Assembly: GCA_019918135.1 (NCBI GenBank)
Contig: WBZZ01001368.1
Location: 5,001-69,000, forward strand
DNA length: 64,000 bases
Source of the DNA: Paulinella micropora
Lineage: Eukaryota; Cercozoa; Imbricatea; Euglyphida; Paulinellidae
Direction of reading: 5' to 3'
A program made the position numbers and the translations under genes. Below are positions 1 to 11,100 of the stretch, piece after piece (the stretch's first letter is position 1; each line of letters opens with the position of its first letter). The notes under the pieces are model-generated. The model searched no databases and was not told the origin of the DNA. It saw only the letters and a list, made by a program, of their open reading frames with translations.

Positions 1-122
1 CGGTAGGGCTTCTTGACTCCACCGCTGACGGCGGCGGTCTTGCGTGCGGCCTTGGTAGCCAGATGCCGGCGCGGAGCTTGGCCACCGGTGCTCTTGCGTG
101 CGGTCTGCTTGGTGCGAGCCAT
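1..122 (-). CDS. Histone H3, N-terminal tail (cut by window edge)
   Basis: The minus strand from an ATG at 120-122 reads a clear histone H3 tail beginning [14 protein letters not shown] and reaching the Lys36-Lys37-Pro38 region before the window ends; the rest of the protein lies outside. Against the canonical tail, Lys4, Lys9, Lys23, Lys27 and Lys36/37 are kept. Position 14 is Gln, 18 is Arg, 19 is His and Ser28 is Thr. H3 forms the nucleosome core with H4. An H4-like gene lies in the same viral segment at 52.2 kb, and the neighbouring sequence is viral, so a virus-encoded histone is more likely than a host one. A diverged host H3 at the edge of the insertion cannot be excluded. No intron is seen in this part. 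Confidence 0.88.
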   Translation of the reverse strand, partial: MARTKQTARKSTGGQAPRRHLATKAARKTAAVSGGVKKPY

Positions 123-734
123 TGTAGTGTTGGTGCTTACAAACTCTAGCGACAGAGGAATTCTGGCCTGGTTAGCTGCGCCCGACGAGGGGGCGCGGGG
201 GGGGGGCGCGCGCCCGCGTGCCACGCGCGTGGTTGGAGCGCGTCGTCACTTGACGCGTGCGCTCGGGCGCGCCGCCTGTCGCGCGCTCGGCCCCGTGACA
301 CTCTCCCCCCCCCGCGCGCGCGCGTGGGGGGGGTGCGCCCGCTCCGGCGGAGCGCGTGTGGGGGGGGGGGGCCGCCCCTCCGGCAGCGCGCGTGTGGGAG
401 GAGGGGGGCCGCCCGCTCCGGCGGAGCGCACGGGGGGGGGGGGGGGGCGCTCGCGTACTCGCGCACGGCCGGCGCGCGCCGCGTCGAGTGGCGTGTCCCC
501 CCCCCTCCCCCGCCTCGGCCACACGCTGGCCGGGCGTGCGTGTCCCCCCCCCCCCCCTCCAAGCCCCGCGGCCGGCGTCATGCGCCGGGCGGGGCGCGCG
601 CGGCTCTTTCCCCTGGCGGCCCGCCCCGGCGGACCCACGCCCCTACCCCCGCCACACCTGCTACCCCACCCACAACCGGCGGGCGGCCCTCGACCGACCG
701 GTGAGCCAGGCACGGACTGCTCTCTTCCTAGCGC
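123..734. other. GC-rich low-complexity spacer
   Basis: Sequence between the H3 start and the next gene, made of long G and C runs and CGCG tracts. It is open in several frames on both strands only because it lacks A/T-rich stops. No protein family, RNA or clear promoter motif is seen. As the gap between two divergently transcribed genes it should contain the H3 promoter. Confidence 0.6.
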
Positions 735-1925
735 ATGCCGCCGCGCGTGCCTATTTCCGCCCGGTTCTTCCACGCCCGCCGGACCCGCCAGAGCCGGGGC
801 GAGGTCAGGGCCGGGAAGTCGGGATCTCCGTCCACCAGTCTGGGGCAGTACAACGAGTTTGGCGACCTAGGCACTATCCACCGTGAGCTCTACTCTACCC
901 TGCCCTTTGTGCTCCGCGTGGCCTTCCCCCTGGCCTGGAGCGCGGACGCGACGCCCGCGGGCGCGAGGCGGGACCTGCAGGTCCGGAACCAGCTGTACCG
1001 CGCGGTCGCACGCGCGCTGCACCTGCTGACCGGCGCACCGGCCGACGAGCTGGCGCTGCAGGTCGACCCCTACCTCGCCGCGCCGGCACGTCTGGTACCT
1101 CGCCTGCCCCCAAGCAGAAGTCAGCCTCTGCCAGCTGTACCAGGTGTACCTGTTCGTCTGCCACGCGCTGGCCCGCGGCGCCGCCGCCCTGCTCGCCGCG
1201 GGGGTGGCGGGCGGGGAGCTGAACTGGTTCGACGTGCTCGACGTGGTCCGGCTCCTGGACGAAGGCTACGTCGCGCCCTGGCCCCCGGGCGCCGTGAACC
1301 GGGTCTATGTCGCGCGGCCCGGCGGCCTGGAGCTCGTAGGCGAGTACCTGACCACTGTCGTGCACGTGGTGCAGTCCTGGCTGCGGCCGAACGAGGGCGA
1401 AGTCCTGCCACGCCTCAACACCGTGCACTGGATGTACACCTGGCTGCAAACCCTGGGCCGCGCGGCGGACCGCCTGCCCGCCGGCGCGGCCTGTCCGACG
1501 GGGACCTGGCGCTGCTCCGGGAACGCTACCACCTGGGCGTCGGCCAGCTAGGGGATTGGTTCGAGCACTTCGTACCGGAAAGCAGCCCTTCGTTCTGCGC
1601 GGCGCTGCAGGCCGAATTGGAGTGCGGCCTGCGTGTCAGACCCGTGAGGGCGTTCCGTCTGGCGGCCGGCGGCGTGCTGGTCACGAGCGCCAACCAGGGC
1701 GGCGGCCGAGACTTCAGGGTGTTGACCACCAGCGGGCTCTGGTTAACCACCCTCGCGGAAAATCCCGACGACACCTTCACCCGAGACTACGGCCGCTCCT
1801 GGCTGCAGTCCCTGGTCAAGCTGCGCGAGGGGCTCGGCACGCCCGACGACACCGGCTTCCGGCTGGTGGCGGGAACGGCCAGGCCTGGCGGCGGTCCGTG
1901 CGCTCGCGCAAAGACTCCGCCCTGA
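735..1925 (+). pseudogene. Unknown GC-rich viral gene (broken copy)
   Basis: Coding-like sequence from the ATG at 735, with a protein composition (Leu, Val, Trp and Tyr spread evenly rather than only Arg/Pro/Gly) that marks true coding over shadow frames. Recognisable stretches include FVCHALARGAAALL, NWFDVLDVVRLLDEGY and a C-terminal part containing FEHFVPESSPSFCAALQ. No family is recognised. It is open in more than one frame, with roughly two breaks over its length. Its GC content and style match the unknown gene at 50.0-51.5 kb, but no alignment was made. It lies head-to-head with H3. Confidence 0.45.
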
Positions 1926-2093
1926 CTGCAGCGACGAGAGAGTGAACGGGGACCTCAACTCCGGCGGCCTGGTCTCCTACCGACTGTTCCGGCGTGCGTG
2001 CAGCCTCAGAGACCGGCCCGGGAGCACGTAGCCCCCGGCGGACGGCGCCCCCCCCCGGCCAGCGTGCCAAGCGAGCCTGACCTCTGTCTCTTG

Positions 2094-4440
2094 TAGCTCA
2101 CGGGCCTGCCGGAACGTAATAGCTGAACATTTTATTTTATACAAAGCTATTCCTTCTATTCTCTGCGCCAGCCCGAGGGTGCTATATAGTCTCTAAGCCG
2201 CTCCACTTTCTGCAATCTTAATACGCTCGTCTGGTCTGTGTTGTTGTTTTCAGGCAATGTCAGTTTTTCTAGCTGGTCACATCCGTAGAGTCTCAGTTCG
2301 ATTTTGTGAGTTGTGGTTAGCTTGAAGGAAGTGAGCTCGTTGCAGAGAGTAAGGCTCAGCTGGATGCGTTCGCACTTCAAATCTGGAGGCAGCGCGACTT
2401 CCTCGATGTTACATCCGTCGAACTGCAAGGACAGGACTCCGAGAATCTTGCACCCGGTAGGCAGCTCGAATTTCTTGATAAGATCACAGCTGGCAAAGAC
2501 CAGCTTGATGTGCTCGCAAGTCAAATCCGGAGGCCACACGACTCCGCTAAGTTTGTTACACCCCCGAAAGGTCAGGTCCCAGGTCTTGCAGCGCGAACTA
2601 GGCCGGAACAGATTGAGCATCTTGCAATCCCAACAGCGCATCTCGATGCTCGGGCACACCAAACCTTCCGGGAGATATATTTCAGCGAGACTCGGACAGT
2701 CCCTGAATATAATGGTAAAATTGTCGACTTCCTGGACGACTTGTTTTGCATCATCGAAGCCAGTTTTCAAGCGACTGGATATTTGGAAATCGGTAAGCTC
2801 GGGCAGCCACGAAAATTCCAGCCTCAGGTTTTTACAGCTCAGTTCTGCGGGCAGAGCAAATTTAGCGAAGGTATCACACATCGAGACATCCACTGTAATG
2901 TCGCCATCAATGATCCAACCCAAGGGCAACGCCAGTGAAGCGAGGCTGGGTAACTGCTGGAGCTCTAGTTTGACGCTTTTGCACCTAAGGTTCATAGGAA
3001 GTTCAACGTTGCTGAGCCCGCCTGACAGTCTGCAACTTAGGTCCAGACAGCCTCTAGCAAGCTTTGGCGTAGCGCTGCCCTGCTCGTGGTTTGCTTTCGG
3101 AACGAATCGTACTGTTTCAAGCCTGGGACAATACATGACAGTAATCTTGTCATCCAGCGCATCGAGACGCCGAGCGAGCACGATCTGTCGTACCGGACAT
3201 TCGCTCAAAGCAACATGTCTGAAAGCTTCGACATCTACCTCTAGGTCGTCTGTGCCCGACCGTTTGATAACAAGCCATTCGAACCGATCCTGGTGATCCT
3301 CCGAACGTTCTGCCGTAAGAGCAAACTTCTTAAGCTCTGCACAGCCGAGCAGCAAGAAGGTTGTGTGGCTTTGCAGCCTGAGCCTCGTCTGCATAAGGTG
3401 GAGTTCCTGGACTTGTCCGTTACTGACCTTGAATTCTTGCCTCTCTCGTAACTCCAGCGTCATTTTGTGCAAACACAAATGCTTGATTGGGATGTCTGTT
3501 GCGAAAGGAAAGCACGCCCCGTTGTTCTCGTCCAGAATCAAATGATTTCCAGTGTCTTGTATGTTGGATTGCTGCCTGGAAATAACTAAGACTTTGAGCT
3601 CCTTGTTATCCACCTCACTAAAAAAGAGATCCTTGGTTACTCGACTCATGGCTTCCCAGTAGGCTAGTTTGTTTGCGACAGCTAGAACAGGCATCGGAGC
3701 AAATTTGAGCTTTCTCCGGCTCCGCATGTCCTTGACCAGCTCGTCCCATTGTTCTTTATTGCCCGGCCTCTTGAGCTCCGTAAAGCCGAGGACATTTCGG
3801 CCGTAGGTAACTGCATTGAGTTGCTCTCGATCGCGTCCAAGCTTGAACTCCGTTCGGGCTTTGGCCAAGTCTTCTCCGGGGGTCAGACAATAGCGGTAGA
3901 GGAGGTACCCCGCTATCAAAGCTTTCGCTCGCTCGTTGGGGTCGGTTTGGATATTGCGGCGCGTGGCACCTACATTAGCCTCTGCCGTATTGCCACCGAA
4001 TTCGGTAATAGCCTCGACGAGTTCTGGGATGTCAAAGACTTTGGGTTCGGTCCTGCGTTCCATTCTATTGGGTATTCATTGTTCTTACCTAAGATTACAA
4101 AGCGTCGGCAGCCAGCCCTCTCCTTTTGTCACCTAAGCTTCACTGTCAAAGTTCCTGTTAGGATACTTACCAAGGGGGGAAGGCACCGCCGTGTAGCCAG
4201 GAGAGGGGGAAGCGAGAAGCAAACAAGCTGTTTGAAGGAAGGGAGGGGGTGGGGTGGGGGGGAAGGGAGGGGGCGAAAAACTAAACTTTTTTTAATTTGC
4301 AAGAAGGATATATAATAGAATGTTCAGCACGGGAAAGACAGAGAAAGAGCGGGCTCAGGGGATGCCGGCCAGTCAGTCAACAAAACACTTAATATATAAC
4401 AGAATGTTCAGCTATTACGTAGCTCACGGGCCTGCCGAAC
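2094..4440. mobile_element. Putative mobile unit carrying an LRR gene
   Basis: Imperfect terminal inverted repeats of about 26 bp lie at 2115-2140 and 4394-4419; each inner-facing arm starts CGTAATAGCTGAACATT. Immediately outside them is a direct repeat beginning TAGCTCACGGGCCTGCCG at 2094-2114 and 4420-4440, differing by one base insertion. This is the arrangement expected of an inserted element with target duplication, although about 21 bp is long for most DNA transposons. The inside holds only an LRR gene and no transposase, so it would be non-autonomous or a captured cassette. The interior is much less GC-rich than both flanks. Confidence 0.5.
2156..4063 (-). CDS. Leucine-rich-repeat-like protein, 635 aa
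   Basis: An uninterrupted 635-residue frame from an ATG at 4063. The first 150 residues are helical and charged without a recognised domain. From about residue 190 the protein is a series of irregular 22-26-residue LRR-like units of the form 'L.l.l..C..L..f.LP..l.C', with recurrent Cys-x-x-Leu and Leu-Pro steps such as CPSLAEIYLPEGLVC and CNELTSFKL. This resembles Cys-containing or BspA-like solenoids used for protein binding. No signal peptide or membrane segment is seen. It is the only one of four LRR genes here that is fully open, and it lies within the inverted-repeat unit. It may be a recognition or F-box-type adaptor; the function is not known. Confidence 0.75.
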   Translation of the reverse strand: MERRTEPKVFDIPELVEAITEFGGNTAEANVGATRRNIQTDPNERAKALIAGYLLYRYCLTPGEDLAKARTEFKLGRDREQLNAVTYGRNVLGFTELKRPGNKEQWDELVKDMRSRRKLKFAPMPVLAVANKLAYWEAMSRVTKDLFFSEVDNKELKVLVISRQQSNIQDTGNHLILDENNGACFPFATDIPIKHLCLHKMTLELRERQEFKVSNGQVQELHLMQTRLRLQSHTTFLLLGCAELKKFALTAERSEDHQDRFEWLVIKRSGTDDLEVDVEAFRHVALSECPVRQIVLARRLDALDDKITVMYCPRLETVRFVPKANHEQGSATPKLARGCLDLSCRLSGGLSNVELPMNLRCKSVKLELQQLPSLASLALPLGWIIDGDITVDVSMCDTFAKFALPAELSCKNLRLEFSWLPELTDFQISSRLKTGFDDAKQVVQEVDNFTIIFRDCPSLAEIYLPEGLVCPSIEMRCWDCKMLNLFRPSSRCKTWDLTFRGCNKLSGVVWPPDLTCEHIKLVFASCDLIKKFELPTGCKILGVLSLQFDGCNIEEVALPPDLKCERIQLSLTLCNELTSFKLTTTHKIELRLYGCDQLEKLTLPENNNTDQTSVLRLQKVERLRDYIAPSGWRRE

Positions 4441-4561
4441 GGGGCGCGTGCGCCTCCAGCCAGGATCTGAACCAGTGGGGTACGCCACCGCCGCCGTGCA
4501 CTGGCTGTTGACTGACTGGCCGGCATCCCCTGAGCCCGCTCTTTCTCTGTCTTTCTCGTGC
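4327..4561. repeat. 55-bp inverted repeat with 125-bp loop
   Basis: 4327-4381 and 4507-4561 are reverse complements with one mismatch in 55 bases, enclosing about 125 bp. The left arm starts GCACGGGAAAGACAGAG. It overlaps the right end of the LRR unit, whose right terminal repeat sits in the loop. It could be a transposon end folded back, or a terminator-like hairpin. Confidence 0.85.
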
Positions 4562-4902
4562 TCTCTGTGTCCTCCCCTTCGATGGATGGTTGGGAACAGT
4601 CATTAAAAGCCCGATGAAGCCGTTCCCGGCACGAGGGGGGATGCACCTGCTTCCCGGCCCAGACTAGACGCTGGCGGACACGACCGGCGTGGCCGCCGGG
4701 CCCGCGAGGGAGGCGGAAGGGGAGGAGGAGGAGAGGGAGGCGGAAGGGAAGGGGAGGAGGAGAGGGAGGCGGAAGGGAGGGGGGGGGGGGGGAGGAGAGG
4801 CGGAAGGGTGGGCGGGGGGAGCGGCGCGCGCCCGTGCCTCCGCCCACCCCCTCCCCGTGCCGGGGCCACGCCGGCGGGGCCACGCCGCGCCCGGGCCAGT
4901 GC

Positions 4903-7757
4903 ATGAGCTTCACGCGCTTTGAAGACCTGCTGGGCGCGGGGGGCGCGGACGCAGAGGAGGAGGAGGACGAGGGGGGCGACAGCCTCCCGCCGGACAGCGC
5001 CGGGTGGTTGGACTACGGCCGGGACGACGAGGACACCGGCTCCTCTTCTTCCAGCGACGACGACGACGCCCCCGCGGGAGTGACGCCCCGGAGGGCGCCG
5101 CCGAGGTGTGGTTCGACCCGCGCGGCGAGGACCCGCGCGGTGAGCTCGAGCAAGAGCCCCGTGTCCTGCGGGCGTTCCTGGAGTCCGCCTTCAACCCGGC
5201 GCGCTGGGGGCGCGTGGCGGCGCCGAGCACGGCGCGGCAGCACGTGCGGCGTGCCAGGTTCTTCGCGGTGTACGCCGCGCACACGCTGCCCGGCCAGGTC
5301 CGGTGCCTGCGGGAGGCGCTGGCCCAGGACGGCGAGCGGGCCAAGCAGCTGCTGACGGGCTTCGCCGAGGCTATGAGCCCGCGCTGGAAGTCGGCGACCC
5401 TGGCCGGCTACCTGGCCACGCTGCTGCAGGTCAGGGCCATGTTCTGGTCAGAGTTGTGGCAGGCCCGCCTGTACCCGGACGTCTCGCGCTGGCTGGGCAA
5501 CCTGCACCGCCAGGCCCTGGCGTACGCCGCCGTGAAGGGGCGCTACGCGCCGCCCGAGCGGCCGGCGCAGTCCCTGTGGGACCTGCAGAGCCTGTTGTTT
5601 GCGGCCATGCCGATTACCTCCACCATTACCCCGAGGATCGAGAGCGGCGCTCGTCGGTCCCGCTCACAGAGGAGCGGTGGCCGGACTACCGGGAGGGCGT
5701 GCTGCGCCCCGCCCGGGTCGCCCTGCTGTGCTTGACCCTGACGCCGCCGGTGTCGAGGTCGTACATCCTGCGCAATCTCGAGTTTGGCCGCTCGTTGGAG
5801 CGCGACGTGGAGCAGCGCACGTGGTGCCTGAGCCTCACGGACCCGTTGGCGCTGAGCTCGCAGCAGAACAAGACGCGCGCCACGTACGGGGGCTACCGGC
5901 TGCCGCGCAGCCCCAACAGCTGGCCCGCGGCGAGGTTTCCCCCCCAGAAGTGCCCGTGGCCCCGGGGCTTCCAGCTGCGGGACGGCCGGGGGTCGGCGCT
6001 GGACTTTTGCCTGCTGGACCTGCAGCAGCGCGTGCTGCCCCCGCTGCTGGGGCAGGCGGCGGCGGCCGGCGGGCCGACCGCGCTGTTCCCCCGGGCGCTC
6101 AAGTACCGGACGCGGGCCGGCTGGGCCCGGCACGCGGCCAAGCGCCACGAGCCCCTGGACGGCCGCGACTGGGCGCTCTTCTTCCGCGAGGCGTGTGAGC
6201 ACTACGCGTCGAAGCTCGTAGTCGACGGGCAGGAGTTCCAGCGCCCCGCGGGCTGGAGCCAGTACCTGGTGCCGAAGAACACGCGGCCGGCGAGCGAGAT
6301 GGTGCGCAACCTGGAGGGCCAGGAGGTGGGGGCGGAGCTGGGCCTGCGCGCCGCGCCCGGCCAGCGGACGGCCGTGACGGCCGACGACTTGGCCATCTTT
6401 GCGTTCGGGTCGCAGCACTCGGTGCGCACGGTGGAGCGCTCGTACTTGCTGCCCAGCTACTTTGAAGAACGCGCGCGCAAGCTGGTGGCGTGGATTGATT
6501 CGGGGCTGCGTGAGCCGCACTGGACCGCCGAAGTCAAGCAGGAGAAGCTGCAAGTGACGCGCAGCCAGGCGGCCCAGAAGTTCTGCCAGCAGTTCTCGCT
6601 GCGCGGCCCCGTGCTGGAGCCCTTGCCGGCGGCCGAGGCAGCGCGGCGCGCCCGCGACCGGGCGGCCGTGCGCAACCTGCGGGGCTACACCATCCTGAAC
6701 CTGCACGCGCAGCTGGGCCAGGCCGAGGCCGGCCAGCACGTGCCCGCGCGGGCCGAGCCACGGCCGTGGTCGTGGTGGATGACCCGGGCTTCGACGTGGT
6801 GGGCTTCCAGCAGGTGTACGGCCTCGACGCCAGGCAGGCCGCCAGGACCCTCACGGCCTTTTGGCAAAAGCGCCCGGACCAGGGCGCGCTGCACGGGGTC
6901 CGTATCTACGTCGCCCGCACACTGCTGAGGGAGGGCGAGGAGGCCCTCCGGAAGGTAGTGGGGGAACCCCCGGCGGACCTGGCGTCCAACTGGCAGGCGG
7001 CGAAGGAGTACCAGACTAAGTACGGGCGGGCTTTGCTGGCAAAAGCCGGGTACTGGGAGCGGGGCGTGGCGGACTGCCTGCCCCCGCACCAAGAGGTGGA
7101 GGCGAAGAAATGGCCCGACGCCCGCCAGCTCGCTCAGCCTTACTTCTTCCGTTTCCGGATCAGGGACCGCGCGTACGGGGGCTGGCCCGACCGGTGTTAT
7201 GGAGCGAAAGCGCGGCCACTTGTTGGCGTGCCGACGTGTTGGCGTGGTATGGAGCGAAGCGCGGCCACTTGTTAGCCAGCTGGTGCGCGATGCAGGGCCT
7301 GGCCGTCCAGTCCAAGCTGCAGGCGTACTTGGACGCGCTGCGAGTCAGGTCGGCGCAACGCCTGGCCGCGCCGGCCGACCAGTTCGTGCTGGTCCAGTGG
7401 GTCGGCACCGCGCCCGAGCGCACCGAGGGCTACGAGCCTGCCGGCCGCGAGTACTGGGGGCCCTGGTACGACCGCAACTGGGCCTGGCTGCCGGTCGCGT
7501 TGCTGCAGAAGGAGTACAACCGCGCGGACTGGACCGTGACCTACGACTTGCTGACCCACCGCCTGGGCGTGCACGGCGAGTTTGCCCTGTACCTGCCCCC
7601 GGCCATGGTGGCCGAGGTCCGCAGCCAGGCCCGCGTCGTCGTCGTCGCGCCGCCCGCCGCTCTGCCCGCCACTCTTGCGCCGGGCGCCGGCAAGCCAGGG
7701 GGCGGGCGGCGCGCCCAGAAGAAAGGGGCTAAGCGGGGCGCGGCGGGCGCGTCCTGA
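4903..7757 (+). pseudogene. Tyrosine-recombinase-like viral gene and downstream coding remnant (broken)
   Basis: From the ATG at 4903 the product starts with an acidic Ser/Asp/Glu-rich leader. A helical region follows around 5.15-5.55 kb that looks like the SAM-like core-binding domain of tyrosine recombinases. Further on is a catalytic-type part with VSRSYILRNLEFGR (candidate Arg), NKTRATYGGYRLP (candidate beta-strand Lys) and QHSVRTVERSYLL (candidate His and nucleophilic Tyr). That order fits a DNA strand-exchange integrase, which could have inserted the virus. The last kilobase, including EYWGPWYDRNWAWLP and a basic C-terminus, is not recognised and may be a separate gene. Several breaks are present. 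Confidence in coding nature is good, in the family moderate. Confidence 0.45.
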
Positions 7758-7925
7758 GTCCCCCTTCCTCTGCGTCGGCTGCTTGGGCGTCGCCGCGCCT
7801 GGTTGATCGTCCGGTACTGCCGGCTAAGGAGCAGGGGTGCCCCCCCCCCCCCTCTAGGCCGCACCCTCTTCCTCCCCCCCTCTCTCACACGGCCGCACGC
7901 GGCCTGGTTAAGCAAGAGCCTCTGT

Positions 7926-7931
7926 AATAAA
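7926..7931 (+). terminator. Polyadenylation signal AATAAA
   Basis: AATAAA lies about 170 bases after the stop of the preceding plus-strand gene, in a short A/T patch within GC-rich sequence. It fits a eukaryotic-type 3' end signal. Confidence 0.4.
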
Positions 7932-7967
7932 GAAATACTTCCCTAGGGCGAGGCAGCCGCCGCCTCC

Positions 7968-8009
7968 CTGCTGCCTGCCCTGGCGGTCCTGCTGCCTGCC
8001 CTGGCGGTC
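7968..8009. repeat. 21-bp tandem duplication
   Basis: CTGCTGCCTGCCCTGGCGGTC is repeated twice head to tail in the intergenic gap between two convergent genes. Confidence 0.85.
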
Positions 8010-8148
8010 AGGGGCAACTAGCCAGGGAAAGAGAACTAGCCGGTTAGCCATACTGGGGGGGGGGGGGGCAGACTGTACAACCCCGCCTTTCGCCTGCAGG
8101 CCGTCCCTCTCCCCCCCCTCTTGGTGTGTGGCCGTGCCGGTGCGTGCC

Positions 8149-11100
8149 TCACGCCGCTCGGGGTCCGCTCGGGGGTCCGCGCGGGTCCGTGCGGAGTCCG
8201 CTCGGGGGTCCGCTCGGGGTCAGTCGCACGGCCGGAGCCGGAAGAAGGCGTCCCCAGGGTGGGTGGCAGGCCACTAAAAAAACTCCAGTAGGACGACTCG
8301 GGTGGGAGGCCTGTCCCAGGCTCTCGCCGAGGAAGGTGCGGCCGTTGCGTTCAAAGAGTGACTTCTCGAACGGGTCCCGCTCCAGCTTCTCGTGGCCGCT
8401 GCGGCTGACGGGCAGCAGCGTGCCCGTGTGCGTCATCACGCGCGACAGTGTTTCGGTGTGCAGCTGGTTGAGGCACCCGATGCCCGCCAGGGACCGGCCC
8501 AGCTCGTAGCGCAGGCACAGCGCCGCCGCCTCGATGCCGAGCAGCTGGTACGCGAGGGAGGGGTCGCTGAACTCGACGGTCTCGGGCACCCACTCCGGGC
8601 GAGCGAGCAGCTTGCGCAGCCGCTCCAGGCTGACCTGGCCCGGCTGCAGCGCCAGGCTGAGCACGGACGACGCCCGGTCGTAGCTGGCCTTGGCGACGCC
8701 GGTCGCGGGCCAGCAGGCGGCCAGAGCCCGGCGCAGGGCCGACGTACAGAACAGCTCGGTGCTGTTGTACTGGTACGTGCTGGCGCGCACCCGGCGGGTG
8801 GTGGGCGGCCGCGCCGGGGACACACCGCCACCGGCGGCGGGGGCCGGCGGCCGCTTCGGGGACCCGTCGTCCCCGGCGGCGGGCCGGACCAAGCGGGCGA
8901 ACAGGTACAGGCGGGCCTGGGGGGGCACGGCGTCCCCGGCGGGGGCCTCGACCCAGGCCGACAGCGCCAGGAAGGCGGGCAGCTGGGCGCGGACGGCCGC
9001 GACCACCAGGCGGTGGGTCAGCCCGCGCCGGGCGCAGGCCTCGCCGTCCAGCTCGAGGAGACAGCCCTCCGCCGACACCGGGGCGCCGCCGCCGCCGCCC
9101 CGGCGGCGGCGCACGCGCCCCCCGCCGGCGTCCAGGTCCCGGTCCTGCTGGTACAGCCAGAGCGCCCGCCCGCCCGCGCGTGGCGGCCTGCGCCTGGGCC
9201 GCGCGCAGCTCCTGGTGGTAGTCCCGGAAGCAGTGCAGCTCGAGGCAGAGCTCGTACGGTTCGAGCTGCTCAAAGAGGTTGACGAACTCGGCGGGCGCGC
9301 TGCCGCTGTGCAGGGCCGGCACGCAGCCGCGGGCCGCGGGGTCGAGCCCGCGCCAGCGCTCGATCTCGGGCAACGAGCGCACCCGGCCGAGCACGAAGTA
9401 GTCCCGCTGCTTCGGATGCAGCCTGGTCAGGGCCAGGATGCGCGGGAGGCCCTCGGTGGACCGCATGACGCTGCTGGCCTTGTGCCGAGTGTTGAGCGTG
9501 AGCTGGGTGCCCAGGTGGCCGTACGAGGAGGCGGCCAGGCCCCCCACGGAGTGGCCAAAGTGCAGCAGCGAGCGCCCGCAGCAGTACAGGACCTGCTTGA
9601 GCAGTGCATCCAACAGGCCGAGCGACAGGGCGTAGACGCCGGCCGCGCGTTGGGCCGTGAGCTCCGACGAGACGTACGCCTGCGGGCTGGACCAGGCGTC
9701 CTGGTCCGGCGATTGCAGCAGGGCCAGGACGGCGCGCTCCACGAGCTCGTGGGCCCGGGCGGCCTCGCGCTCCGGTTCGAGCGGTGCCTCCCGTGCCAGC
9801 GCCGGGTAGCCCCGGCGCACCCGGCACACCAGCTCCGGCAGGCCAAAGGGCGCCTGCGGGGCCCAGGCCGCGTCGGGGCGGACGAGCGCCGCCCGCCAGC
9901 GCAGGCGGGCGAACAGGGCGACGGAGCGCCGCACGCGCTCCTCCTCGGCCGGCCGGACGCCCAGCTCTGTCTGGACCACGGCCCACAGGTCCCGGCAGTG
10001 GCCGCACGCGCCCGTGGCCACCGGCGCCCCGGCGGGCGGGGGGCGCTCGAGGCACCGCGGGAGCAGCGGGTGCCGGCCGCAGGGCCTGGCGCGCTGCTGA
10101 TGTTGCTGCTGCAAGAGGTCGGCGAGCCGTGACTCGACCGGGCGCCAGTGGAGCCCGTCCTGCAGCCGGCCGGGGAAGTCGATGACGCAGTCCCGCCCGC
10201 GCACCAGCAGGCCCGGGGGCGCCAGGTAAGCGCCCTGCAGCACAAAGTTGAGGGTGTGCTGGAAGTAGCCCGTGGTGGCCACGGTCCGCACGTTCTGGCC
10301 CACGACCTCGCGCGACGCGGCCATGTGCCAGCCGAAGCTGCGCAGCGACAGCCCGGCCAGGAAGGACTCGCGCACGAAGCCGCTGTCGTCGGGCGCGCCG
10401 GGGCGCGAGTAGGCGCTGCGCCGGCCGCCGACGCTCGGCTCGATCAGGGAGCCGGCGTACAGGTGCAGGCCGGCCTGGAGCTGCAACTGCTGCACGTCCT
10501 CGAGGGAGCCCTTGGCGCCCGACACGATGCTGGACATGATCCCGCGCGTGTGCGGCGCGGCCAGCCAGGCCCGCTGTTGTTCTTGCGCCAGGGACCGCAG
10601 CCGGGCCCCGTGCTGGCTGCACCGGGCGAGCAGGTCGCGCTCGGCGCCCAGGTCCGCCGCCAGCAGGGCGGCCAGGCGCCGCTCACGGCGTACCCAGCCC
10701 GGCCGGCGGCCCGGGGGCGGGGCACGCCCGGCGCCGGGGCCGCCGCCGGGGCCGGGGCCGCCGGGGCCGGGGGGCCGCCCCAGCGCCGGGGGGGGCGGCA
10801 GCTCCGCCGCGGGGCGCGGGGCCAGGTCCGCCAGCGACAGCGTGAGGGCGCGGCGGCGGTTCAGCCAGGCCACGAACACGCTGACGCAGTCGAGGAAGAA
10901 GGCCGCCCACTGGGGGCGTAGTCGCTGTACAGGAGCTTGACGAGGCTGTCGCGGCCCTGGCCCAGGGGCGGCGCGGGGGGGCCCAGCGGCCCCGGCTCGC
11001 CCCCCGGCCCAACGCCAGCGCGTGGCGGGCCTGCGCCTGGCTCACGAAGGACAGGGGCAGGAACCAGCCCAGCACGTCCCACGCGGTGCAGCCGTCGTCC

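Noticed and set aside
7197-7277. Short repeated sequence GGAGCGAA(A)GCGCGGCCACTTGTT as a binding site pair
   Set aside because: Two copies 52 bp apart inside coding-like sequence look like a small local duplication; no regulatory context.
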